This document shows, piece by piece, positions 1-7,577 of a stretch of DNA of 12,730 nt. The stretch covers positions 1-12,730 of the forward strand of contig RBNI01005324.1 of NCBI GenBank assembly GCA_003990745.1, in the 5' to 3' direction. This DNA comes from Jimgerdemannia flammicorona. Its lineage: Eukaryota; Mucoromycota; Endogonomycetes; Endogonales; Endogonaceae. The position numbers and the translations under genes were made by a program. The stretch's first letter is position 1, and each line of letters opens with the position of its first letter. The notes beneath the pieces are model-generated. The model saw nothing but the letters and a program-made list of their open reading frames with translations. It did no database searches and had not been told where the DNA came from.

Positions 1-29
1 AAAAAAAAACAAAAAACAAAAAACAAAAA
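1..29. repeat. A-rich simple repeat at left edge of window
   Basis: A run of A interrupted by single C residues at intervals of six or seven bases (A9-C-A6-C-A6-C-A5-G). It could be the degenerate poly(A) tail of a + strand retroposon lying to the left of the window, or a simple-repeat contig edge. Nothing upstream is available to decide between these. Confidence 0.75.
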
Positions 30-457
30 GTAATATAAAATCCTGAAATACTTTCTCACTTAGCTATAAATCTTCTCAGAAATTCTATAAGTTGTATATT
101 GCCCAACTACTGAACTGCAATTTATTCTGAACTATCTGATAATTTGAAGCAAATTAAATCTAATATATAAAGATAATTAGACCTTTATACTTACAACAAG
201 TGGGACAAGCTTCACACAAATAATAAAGTACTCCAATTAAACCAATAGATAGTTGAAAACCTATTTACTAAATATCTTACTCTATATCCTGTAAGTTAAA
301 GTAAAGAAGGTCTTATAGAAGCCTTCTTATCCTTCTTAATAAGAGTTTTATAAGCTCTAGGAATCCAAGTAATCTAGAATAGTCAGCAGCTATCTTCTTA
401 GCTTTAGTACCTCATGAAGCCCAAGTCTCAGCAGTCAAGTGACTTAACTCTATCAAT
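30..457. other. AT-rich decayed sequence, possible copia RNase H tail relic
   Basis: No intact gene. The sequence is very AT-rich and full of stops on both strands. One short + strand frame around 245-285 reads NQ-stop-IVENLFTKYL. It resembles the end of Ty1/copia pol, where a motif like NQxADILTKxL follows the RNase H domain. The expected KHIDIRYHF block upstream is not convincingly present, so the match rests on about 12 residues. If real, it is the 3' end of another copia copy, older than or distinct from the main one in this window. Otherwise the stretch is unassigned. Confidence 0.3.
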
Positions 458-1404
458 TATTACTAAACTGGAACTAAGACTACTCTATACTACTATTTTT
501 AGACTTATAAGATCTACCATATTCTTAAAAAAGAGGCCAGAGAAACTCTTTATCAATAATCAGTATCTGAGCCTGAAGCAGAACCAACCAGAACACTATT
601 TGAATCCAAAACCAAACCAGATACTGAACCAGATCTTGAAGAAGCTTTAGATTTAAACTTATTTAAACTATAGTATACAACTGATACTATCTATTTTAAT
701 ATTAAACAAATCAAGCTACAATAAGACCAAAGTGAAGAAGAGAAGGAGTATCTCACTGAATTTAATTTAGGCTATACTAAAAGAAATATAAATATTACAG
801 AACAAAATACACCTACTGAATAATAGATAGTTAACTACTCAGTTCTTATACTAGATCTATTACAATTACTCTAGTAACTTATATAAATATAAGGAACACT
901 ATCACACTATATACTAGTATCTCAAATTATACTAGTAATACTATTACTAGTAGTTCATTCTCCTCTAATAAATACTATAGTAAATTAATAAATCCAATAT
1001 CTTATTATCCAGATAGCTATAATTATAGCAATTATTACTACCTTTAAACAGACCAGGTCAACTAAAAGCCTTGTTTACCTATCTTCAATGGTACTGTATA
1101 AGAAGTTTAAAGTATTATCAGAATAGTAGATATTAATTTTAAAACCAATCAATGAACTAATGAGAAAGTTGCTGACTACTTTCTGAAAAATAAGTAAGAC
1201 TACATAATTGAACAACTCTTCACTACTACTATGGCTTATATCTAAGTAGTTGTCACATTCTTCTAAAGACTTATTGAAGACTAGTAGAGAAACATCCTTT
1301 ATATGAGACACCCATCTTGTAGTTATTGCTCAAAATACAGTAAATGATATCTTTGAATATAGATATTACCCTATAGCCCCTGGACTTAAACAACTTATAA
1401 TTGC
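458..1404 (+). pseudogene. Unidentified ghost reading frame, possible retroelement gag
   Basis: I do not recognise this gene. One + strand frame (458 to about 835) codes a Tyr/Lys-rich start followed by an acidic Pro-Glu-Asp-Thr stretch (about 563-640). A shift into the next frame gives an uninterrupted Ser/Thr/Asn/Tyr-rich stretch (about 835-1044), then a block containing KPCLPIFNGT at 1066-1095, continuing to about 1404. Nearly all stops inside are single C-to-T changes from Gln or Arg codons (CAA, CAG, CGA), as expected of a real frame decayed by transitions. Fungal Gypsy gags often have a low-complexity N-terminus followed by KPxxFxG, so a gag is my best guess, but no zinc knuckle or further domain confirms it. 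The 78-codon open frame at 414-650 lies in another phase, has poor protein character and looks like chance. Confidence 0.35.
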
Positions 1405-2131
1405 TCAATATTAAAGTAAAATCCTGATAGCTAAATCTCAAGTCAAACTCTGCAATCTCAAATTTTATATATAGTAAAGAAGAATTTAAAACCTTCTGTA
1501 AAAAACTTGAATCACTTCTTAATACTATTAGTTTAAGCTACAATACTAATGAGGAAATATGAAATAATATAAAGTAGACTATTTATTCAATGTTCTACTG
1601 AAATAGTTCCCTATAAAGATCTGAAACAAGTTCACTCAGTTAGTTATGACTATCATTAATGTACCTAGTAAGAATCAAGATCATGACTAAGTAAATTCTA
1701 ACAGCTAGACCAATTATACTTCAAAAGCAATTTCATGGATCTAGTAAAGAAAATAGTGGACCAAAAAAGAAGAACCCAAGTATGAACCATTCAGAGCTCT
1801 CTTTATATCTACACACTAGATTCCCAGAAATGTTGAGATGGTAACTTGATATATGTATCAGTATATGACCTTATACTATTCTATTAGATTTATATGTATC
1901 ATTCATCAGTAACATATGAAATACATGACCTATGCAACTTCAATAAAATGCCCCTCTCTTTACAATAAAGGTTATAAGCCCTGCTAGTACTAAGCAGCTA
2001 TAGCAATAAACCTCTTTACAATATACTATACTAGAAATGTCTGATGATTAGTCTAGCAATGTGAGTGCAGAAATAGTTATATCAATCATAAGTATTCTGG
2101 CAATAATGAGAGCAGTCTCAACCCAATAGAT
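1405..2131. other. AT-rich stretch before copia gag, no gene resolved
   Basis: This may continue the preceding ghost frame: at about 1473-1560 a third phase reads a Lys/Glu-rich stretch (SKEEFKTFCKKLESL), with multiple stops afterwards. From about 1850 to 2131, where the copia 5' LTR, primer-binding site and leader would be expected, I find neither a recognisable tRNA-complementary site nor a block repeated at the 3' side (12391-12667). The LTR is absent, truncated or decayed beyond recognition by eye. Confidence 0.4.
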
Positions 2132-2842
2132 ATGAGAAACACAGTCTCAGTTGTTAGCATAAATATAGCCAAGAGGTCCGTCCTAATCTTCAATGAGAAA
2201 GATTATAGAATCTGGGTATTTCATATGACAAATCTTCTTAGCAAATATAGCTTAGCTGAGTATACAAAGCCACAAGTGCTAATTCAAGATTGTGATATTA
2301 CAAATGATTACCAAGCATTATGCAAGATCATATTCATTTTGTTGAATTCTCAAATAAAACTCATAATGTATACTATAATAGTTCACAAGGTGTAGAATAC
2401 CCTATACAATCATTATATATCAGCATCTGTAGCAAATCAATTCCACTTGAAATCTCAGTTATTCAATCTTTAAATGAAGCCTAAAAAGAGTATCTGTGAA
2501 TATACTAATCATATCAACAATCTGGTAAATCAAGTGAATTATCTCAGTATATCTGTAGATTATATTAATAATGAAGATAAGGTTATAGTACTTATAAGAG
2601 GACTTCTGAGTATGTATAATATTATAGTAGCAGTCATGCATGAGAGTGGAAGACTCTCAGATTATGCCCACATAATAATGAGTCTTATGAATGAGGAAAT
2701 GTACTAAGGAAATGGTGCTGGTGATGATGAAAATACCTTTTTGAGTTCTATAGTAAACATGGTTAAAGCCAGTACTAATAGCAGGGTCAAAAGTATAGCT
2801 AACAATAAGACCAATGAATCTAAACCTAAGCTTAATATATAT
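2132..2842 (+). pseudogene. Ty1/copia gag, N-terminal and central part
   Basis: Gag forms the virus-like particle that packages element RNA. The frame opens at an ATG (2132) and runs to 2842, with stops at 2393 (TAG), 2471 (TAA) and 2705 (TAA). It shows the order typical of copia gag (UBN2-type): FNEKDYRIWVFHM, corresponding to the usual LNGxNYxxWxxxM; an LxxxxLxxY region; then NTLYNHY after the first stop, where other copies have TAKEVWDxLxxxY. The 2393 stop falls where a conserved Trp codon is expected, so TGG to TAG is the probable change. The last third carries INNLVNQVNYLSISVDYINN and LLSMYNIIV, matching the conserved 'interdomain LvnqL...LP.sY' pattern. A frameshift near 2850 separates it from the zinc knuckle. 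Confidence 0.85.
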
Positions 2843-2864
2843 TAGCCAATTAGCTAAGTATGAT

Positions 2865-3305
2865 GGATACTGTGAATACTGCAGCAAGTGCAGACATAGG
2901 AAACACAATTGCTATAGCTTGGAAAATAACAAGGAGAGTAGTGACAATAAGCAATAATGTGGAAACCAGTATAAGCAATATCGGTACAGGAACTATTGAG
3001 GGAAGTATAGCAATGCAAATACTACTGAAACTGATGAAAGCAGTAATCTATTTTTTGTACAAGCTGCCAGCTCTACCACTAGTGCCAGTTCTACTAGCAT
3101 AAGATCTATATCTATGAAATCTGGTCAGAAGGATGATAATTTTGGACCAAAAAGTCTCACCAAATCCACTACTAATTCTGCTAATACCAGTTCTGCCAGC
3201 TTAAGATCTATTACTAAATCTACTATCAATTCTGCCAACACCAGTTCTGCCAGCACAAGATCTATCACCAAATCCACCAACCCATCATCTATGAATTCCA
3301 GTTAA
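2865..3305 (+). pseudogene. Copia gag C-terminus: zinc knuckle and Ser/Thr-rich tail
   Basis: This frame begins just before a CCHC knuckle at 2871-2912. The ligands fit CX2CX4HX4C (CEYCSKCRHRKHNC), all four are present, and it sits where the nucleic-acid-binding knuckle of copia gag belongs. The Gly normally just before the His is replaced by Arg, consistent with a G-to-A change. Two in-frame stops follow (near 2958 and 2997). The rest, about 3000-3302, is Ser/Thr/Ala-rich and includes an 18-residue tandem repeat. Such a repetitive tail between knuckle and protease is unusual for copia and may be a spacer expansion. The frame ends with TAA at 3303-3305. Confidence 0.75.
3174..3281 (+). repeat. 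Two-unit 54-bp in-frame tandem repeat in copia gag tail
   Basis: Two head-to-tail units of 54 bp (3174-3227 and 3228-3281), each coding 18 residues beginning NSANTSSAS and ending RSITKST plus one residue. The units differ at only a few bases. A more diverged, interrupted relative lies just upstream, at about 3066-3120 (TSASSTSIRSIS) and 3150-3173 (KSLTKSTT). Because 54 is a multiple of three, the duplication kept the frame, so the expansion could have arisen while the element was still coding. Confidence 0.8.
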
Positions 3306-3366
3306 CAGTAAAAGTAAAACACTTTTCATCTGATGAAAAGTAATAATGACATCAGCTATACATCTG

Positions 3367-3802
3367 ATGAATGTACCTGATATAGCTAATGACAATGATG
3401 TCTGGCTAATAAATTCTAGAGCAACATAATATATGACACCATACAGAGAATGGTTTTCTACATATAAATCTTTCAAGCACCCTGTACCTATCAAACAAGG
3501 AGATAATAATATCATCTATGCTTGAGAAAAAGAAAATATAGAGATATATCTCTATAGTAATGTTATCAAGCCTCCACTACTTTTATGAACATATGTATAC
3601 TCTGGAGATAGGAAAGAACCTCTTCTCTATAGGCAAAATAATAGCTTGCAACAATCAGGAGATCTATATATATCTAAAGAATATTATAGTATACAATTCA
3701 CATGACAATGAGCTGATAACAGTCTTAAAACATAGTAATATTTATACAATCAATAGGATGCTGAATGGTACTAAAGCCTCTATTTATATGATAACTATGT
3801 CT
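3367..3802 (+). pseudogene. Ty1/copia aspartic protease and following pol segment
   Basis: The retroviral-type protease matures the copia polyprotein. In the frame through 3400 the sequence reads VWLINSRAT-stop-YMTPYREWFSTY, aligning with the family signature WIxDSGAxxHMTxxxxxF. The catalytic DSG (3412-3420) is NSR: Asp to Asn and Gly to Arg, both G-to-A changes, so the enzyme would be dead even without the stop at 3427. A frameshift near 3580 moves the match to the next phase, where YTLEIGKNLFSIGKI corresponds to the conserved LYVPxLxxNLLSVxxL strand, followed by IVYN and IYTIN, the usual lead-in to the GAG-pre-integrase domain. The frame is cut by the LINE at 3802 and resumes at 9576. Confidence 0.85.
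3785..3802. repeat. Target-site duplication, left copy (LINE 3' side)
   Basis: TATATGATAACTATGTCT, identical over 18 bp to 9558-9575. It directly abuts the T-run that is the LINE A-tail read on this strand. The final T (3802) may belong to either the duplication or the tail. The bases outside the two copies differ, so these are the duplication boundaries. Confidence 0.93.
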
Positions 3803-3822
3803 TTTTTTTTTTTTTTGTTTTT
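3802..3822 (-). other. A-tail of the LINE (T-run on + strand)
   Basis: Fifteen T (3802-3816), one G, then five T on the + strand: on the - strand an A5-C-A15 tail at the 3' end of the LINE. It joins the target-site duplication directly, as expected for target-primed reverse transcription. The first T may be part of the duplication. Confidence 0.9.
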
Positions 3823-4040
3823 ATAATCACTTGGACTCCCCTTTATTACTACTGTCTATAATAATAAAGATACCATATTACCCCATCCCCTCAACCAATA
3901 CCCCTCAGATCTACTCCTCCCCTCTTTATGCCCCCCTGCTGGAGGACAACCTAGTCTCCCACCACCTGAATCCTCCTGTCACTTTTCTGGGAGATACACT
4001 GTACCAAACCTCTGTGACTCCCCCCCCCTGGCCCCCACCC
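3823..4040 (-). other. LINE 3' untranslated region
   Basis: About 220 bp between the end of the recognisable ORF2 frame and the A-tail. On the - strand it is G-rich, including a G9 block (4020-4028), and becomes AT-rich in the last 50 bases. No coding similarity is evident. The exact ORF2 stop is uncertain because frames shift nearby. Confidence 0.55.
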
Positions 4041-4436
4041 TCACCACCAGCCATTCAAAATATCCAGCAATAACCATTCCCAATATACCACCCTATCCCC
4101 CACCCCAACCTGCTGACCCTCCTCAAATATATGTACCCAATGCCCAGCCATCCCCACCCACATAGCCAGGGCCCAAATGAGGGTCAGCCATTCATACCCA
4201 ACCCCTCTGACCAGCCTTTGGCAGAGCTCTCCCCATCTCCCCCCTTCCCCTCCCTCCAGGGCTTGTAGTCCTAACTGGTCTGCAATATGCCTCCAGAACA
4301 CCCCCATAATGTCACACTCACTAAGCCAATGTTCAGGCATTTGTAATACTCCCCCTTCCTGTCCAACATCAAAACATTCCTCACACTCAAACATACCACT
4401 GGCCACCAAGTGCCCAGACTGATAGTTCAACATCAC
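4041..4436 (-). pseudogene. C-terminal zinc-finger segment of LINE ORF2
   Basis: A 131-codon open stretch beginning in an unrelated-looking lead and containing FECEECFDVG...PEHWLSECDIMGVFW. The four ligands fit C-X2-C-X14-H-X4-C (4314-4385), the RT-associated zinc-binding pattern common at the C-terminus of LINE ORF2, where the last Cys is usually followed by AxxVW. The rest is Trp/Leu-rich and unassigned. The ATG at 4436 is not the true start, since upstream sequence in another phase belongs to the same ORF2. The stretch between 4436 and 4736 has no long frame. Confidence 0.75.
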
Positions 4437-4735
4437 ATTCCACTATAAAACTTGCCACCATACCACCCAGAACTTGGGGGGCAGCCACCATGTCACCTGC
4501 TTACTCCAAAGCCAGAGACCATTTCAGTCCCACTCCTTGCCAATCCCAACCCTCTGCCAGGCTTCAGGCCAAAGATCTCCTACAAATACTCTATGCCATC
4601 GCTAAGCTGGAAGTCCTCTACCAAAACACCATCCAGCAGTAGCCTGTCCCATCACCACATCTGTGGTCCCCAATCCTCCTCTCCTTCATCACCCTATCAC
4701 CAAAGTTCAATTCTCTTAGCACTATCTACCACCCC

Positions 4736-5148
4736 TCACCAAAAGCTCTTATACCACATCCTTTTGCTCCCATCTATGGCCACCATTGCAAGCAGATCAC
4801 CAGAAGCCCCATAAGGGGAATACCAGGCCTCCCACACTCTCTGCATGAGTGGCACCCACTCCTGACCCCTCAGCTCACTCGCCCTCCTCAGCCACCAGGC
4901 TCTCAAACAATGAAGCTGTTTGGTAAAGTCTACCAACCCCAGCCCACCTCTTTCTATGGGTAGGGTAAGGACCTCCCAACCTATTTGACTTTGCCACCCT
5001 CTCCAGATCCATGATCTCACCATCTTCAACAGCCCTCTGACCACCCAAGCCAGGAAGTCCAGATGATATCCCACATACCACAGCTTCAGTAGCCAATACA
5101 CATTCAGCACCATCACCCTTCCTGCAAAGGATATATGCTGACCACCCT
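4736..5148 (-). pseudogene. C-terminal region after RT of LINE ORF2
   Basis: This continues in the same phase as the RT segment after tandem stops near 5145-5150. It starts ISFAGRVMVLNVYWLLKLWYV, which matches the conserved LSxAGRxxLVxxVLxxxxxY block found after LINE RT domains. It then has TLPIERGGLGLVDF, matching the LxxPxxxGGLGLxD signature, and an aromatic WWLRR. The 126 uninterrupted codons from 5116 confirm this as the true frame. It ends at 4736, and a frameshift precedes the zinc-finger segment. Confidence 0.85.
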
Positions 5149-5149
5149 A

Positions 5150-6243
5150 TTATAGAAGCACATTTCCCCACTCCAGAAGTCGTTGGTCCCACCACGCATG
5201 GGGGAGAAGTGACCCAAGCACTGAGAAGTAGATCTCCAAGTAATGTACAGGCTCACCCACCAGCACCACCATCCAAATTATGTCACCACCAATGATACCA
5301 CCACCTTGCACCAGAGTCTTGCATTTGTGCCAATTGAGTTTAGCACCAGATCCCCTCTCATACCATTCAACTGACCTCCATAATTCCCCCACATCTGCCA
5401 ATAAGCCCAGTCCAACCACCATATTATCTACAAAGACCACCATCTTCCAATTTATCCCTAAAATGTCCAAACCCCCAATTTGATACCAGATCCTGTCCAG
5501 TAAGGGCTCAAGGGAGAGGGCATATAAAACTTGTGACAGAGGGTCACCTTGCAGCACCCCATGACCAAGAGGAAAGGCTACCCCCCTGTGGCCATTGACT
5601 ACCAATGCAGCCTGACTGTTCTCCAAAGGCTGATCAATAACCCATGGAACTCTGGGGGAACACCAATCTGTTTCAACACTCCCTCTAACCAGATCCTCCT
5701 CACTCTATCATACACCTTCTCCTGATCCAAAAAGACCAATCAGTCATCCACCCCTGCAGCCCAGGCCCCTTCAATCACACCATGCACCCAAGCCATTCCA
5801 TCACAGATCAACTGGCCCTTGACAAATCCTCATTGCTCCACACTAAGCACTTGCTGAGTGATACCCTACAGCCTTATCACCAATAGCTTTGTCACCAGTT
5901 TGCAGTCTATGTTGAATAGTATGATGGGCTACCAGTTCTTCCAATCTTCCCATCTCTCCTTATCCTTATAGAGCAAGGAGACCAGCCCTAGTTGCTGGCC
6001 CCCAATCCAGGTTCCATATCAAAGAACCTCACCACACATGTCTGTTATTTCCTCCAGTACCTTGCCCACCCCAGCCGCTTTCCTCCAAAAATCCCAGGGA
6101 AGTTCATCCTCCCCTGGAGCCATCCTCTTACTCATCATAGCCAAAACCTTGCAAATTTCCTCTCCTCTCACTGGGTCCCCCAAAGTCCCCAGGACCATTA
6201 TAGGGTCTGGATGCCAATTCTCCAGTTGCCTCTCAATGTTCAA
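5150..6243 (-). pseudogene. Reverse transcriptase domain of LINE ORF2
   Basis: The N-terminal RT motif, GEEICKVLAMMSKRMAPGEDELP (APG at about 6112-6120), matches the LINE consensus KAPGxDGxPxxF. It is followed in other phases by LLYKDKERWEDWKNW-stop-PI (usual NWRPIxLL), GFVKGQ (GFVxGR), and VFLDQEKVYDRV with the first catalytic Asp at 5725-5727. The segment at 5626-5150 is open for 158 codons and holds PLGHGVLQGDPLS (the GVxQGxPLSP motif) and FVDN at 5423-5434. FVDN is the FADD catalytic box with its second Asp changed to Asn (G to A on the coding strand). This substitution should abolish polymerisation, and stops (at 5149 and upstream) break the domain as well. Confidence 0.9.
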
Positions 6244-6844
6244 AGCATCCTCCCCCCCATCTTCCTCACTTCACAGATCCTCCCAATGGGTCCTCAGCAA
6301 TCCCAGAATTGTCTGAGTCCCCACCACCATCTCCCCATCCACATCCAGGACTCTATCCCACTGCTGCTTCATTCATTGCACTTGTAACATCTGTGATAAA
6401 AACCAAGTAGGTCTCTCTCCCTCCTCAAGCCCCTGCCACCACAGCCATACCACCATCCCCTTCAGCCTAACCTCCTCCTCCCTTTGCAACACTTTCTTAA
6501 GCTCCTCAACTTCCTTCTGGATCCTCACAATATGTCAGTCAGTCGCCTCCCAAGCCTCTAGTGCCCCTGTCTATCTCCCCATGAGTGCTGCCAATCACTA
6601 CAAGGCCCATAGTACCCTCTGCCATCTTTAAGCACACCTTCCTCTTCTAGTACCCCTGAACACTTGCCTTCAACCTCCTCTAGTATTCTCCAATCACTAG
6701 GCCCCAGTCCTACCACCTCTCAATATTCCCAATAACCTCCTTTTCTCAGTCTGCCCACAAAACCCCATCCTGCAACAAAGAAGAATTTAGGTACCAATGT
6801 CCAGGCCTATTCCCACTTCCCCCAAATCTCCCCCCTCCTAGCAG
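6244..6844 (-). other. ORF2 linker between endonuclease and reverse transcriptase
   Basis: About 600 bp with no long open frame on the coding strand. LINE ORF2 proteins have a poorly conserved linker of roughly this length here. Frame must be lost at least once, because the endonuclease phase (7480) and the first RT phase (6243) differ. I see no separate gene. Confidence 0.6.
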
Positions 6845-7531
6845 ACCCAAGTGATCCGACCACAGATACCAAACCACCTCCATCATTGTCCAGACATCCA
6901 TTCTCCAGCAATCTGCCATCAATATTCAGTCAATTCTTGAGCCCAACCCTGCCACCCAGTGGGTATAAATTCAATGATCAGCCCAAAACCATCTCCCTGA
7001 ATTAACCAAAGAACTCAGCCTCTCCATCTCCAATCAGTCATCCAACCCACCACTCTTGCTCCTCATTCCTCTTCTGCCATCTATTCTGTCCATCTCCTTA
7101 TTCCATACCATGTTGAAGTCACCCCCCAAGTAGTCCAATCCAACCTTGCCCAAGACACCAGCCTCTTTCAAACTGCAAATCCAATCCACCCATTCCCTTC
7201 TCTCTGCTGGGCAATAACATGACTCAACTGTCAATGGGCTCCATCCAGACCTCTTCCACATATCCCACACCAACTGAGACCCCCAGTGTCCAATGTCCCC
7301 AATATCCCCCATCTCTTTTTGAACAAGGATTCCCACCCTCTCCATCCATACTGCGGCCCCCCCCCATTCCCTAGTCCAATTCTGTAAGTCCACATACACC
7401 TTATAATGGACATCCTGCAGTAAGAAGCGATCTGCATCTAGTCCTTTTAGCCATCCAAATATATACCTCCTCCGAGCCACCCCCTATAACCCATTCATGA
7501 TCAAAGAGAATATTCTAGTTGTACTGTTCAT
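6845..7531 (-). pseudogene. AP endonuclease (EEP-type) domain of LINE ORF2
   Basis: All the landmarks of the LINE APE domain lie in one frame. The start reads SLIMNGL-stop-G...RRR, equivalent to SWNVNGLxxxxKR. It is followed by YIFGWLKGLDADRFLLQDVH, then W..EWGG, RVGIL, a Tyr segment (CYCPAERR), GGDFNMVWNKEMDR and a terminal WSDH (SDH at 6851-6859). The metal-binding Glu of the usual LQExH is Asp (7412-7414), a conservative but normally damaging change. The Asp and Asn of GGDFN (7118-7120 and 7112-7114) and the SDH are kept. Stops occur at 7484-7486, at about 7034 (TGA where Trp would fit) and again before SDH, but there is no frameshift across about 690 bp, so this is the best-preserved part of ORF2. 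Confidence 0.88.
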
Positions 7532-7577
7532 ATTGGAAAAAAGTTTGAGTTGGAGATCCCAGCCTAGAATTCCATGC

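Larger units (their letters stand above)
4041..7531 (-). pseudogene. LINE ORF2 (endonuclease / reverse transcriptase), broken
   Basis: ORF2 of LINEs nicks target DNA and primes reverse transcription from the nick. The start is placed at the ATG at 7531-7529, which precedes the endonuclease N-terminus and lies 46 bases beyond the last ORF1 stop, a usual two-ORF spacing. From N to C it carries an AP endonuclease domain (about 7531-6845), a linker (6844-6244), the RT (6243-5150), an RT C-terminal region (to about 4736) and a zinc finger (4314-4385). At least three frameshifts (between 6845 and 6243, near 5700-5630, and between 4736 and 4436) and numerous stops make it non-functional. The length, about 1,160 codons, is normal for the family. 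Sub-domains are described separately. Confidence 0.9.

Noticed and set aside
414..650. 78-codon + strand open frame starting with ATG
   Set aside because: The acidic, better-structured frame in another phase at 458-835 is more likely the ancestral one; this one lacks coherent features.
1075..1311. 78-codon open frame on the - strand
   Set aside because: Opposite the ghost frame, with no recognisable motif. AT-rich sequence of this length gives such frames by chance.
1981..2035. Short hairpin (CTGCT...AGCAG) and repeated CTCTTTACAATA words
   Set aside because: A 5-bp stem and short AT-rich word repeats are expected by chance here. I see no regular spacing, and no CRISPR array or riboswitch.
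3801..3826. T-run as a transcription terminator
   Set aside because: It is the LINE A-tail seen from the other strand, directly joined to the target-site duplication.
4452..4814. 120-codon + strand open frame rich in Pro/Ser
   Set aside because: Antisense to ORF2 between the RT C-terminal region and the zinc finger; a compositional shadow.
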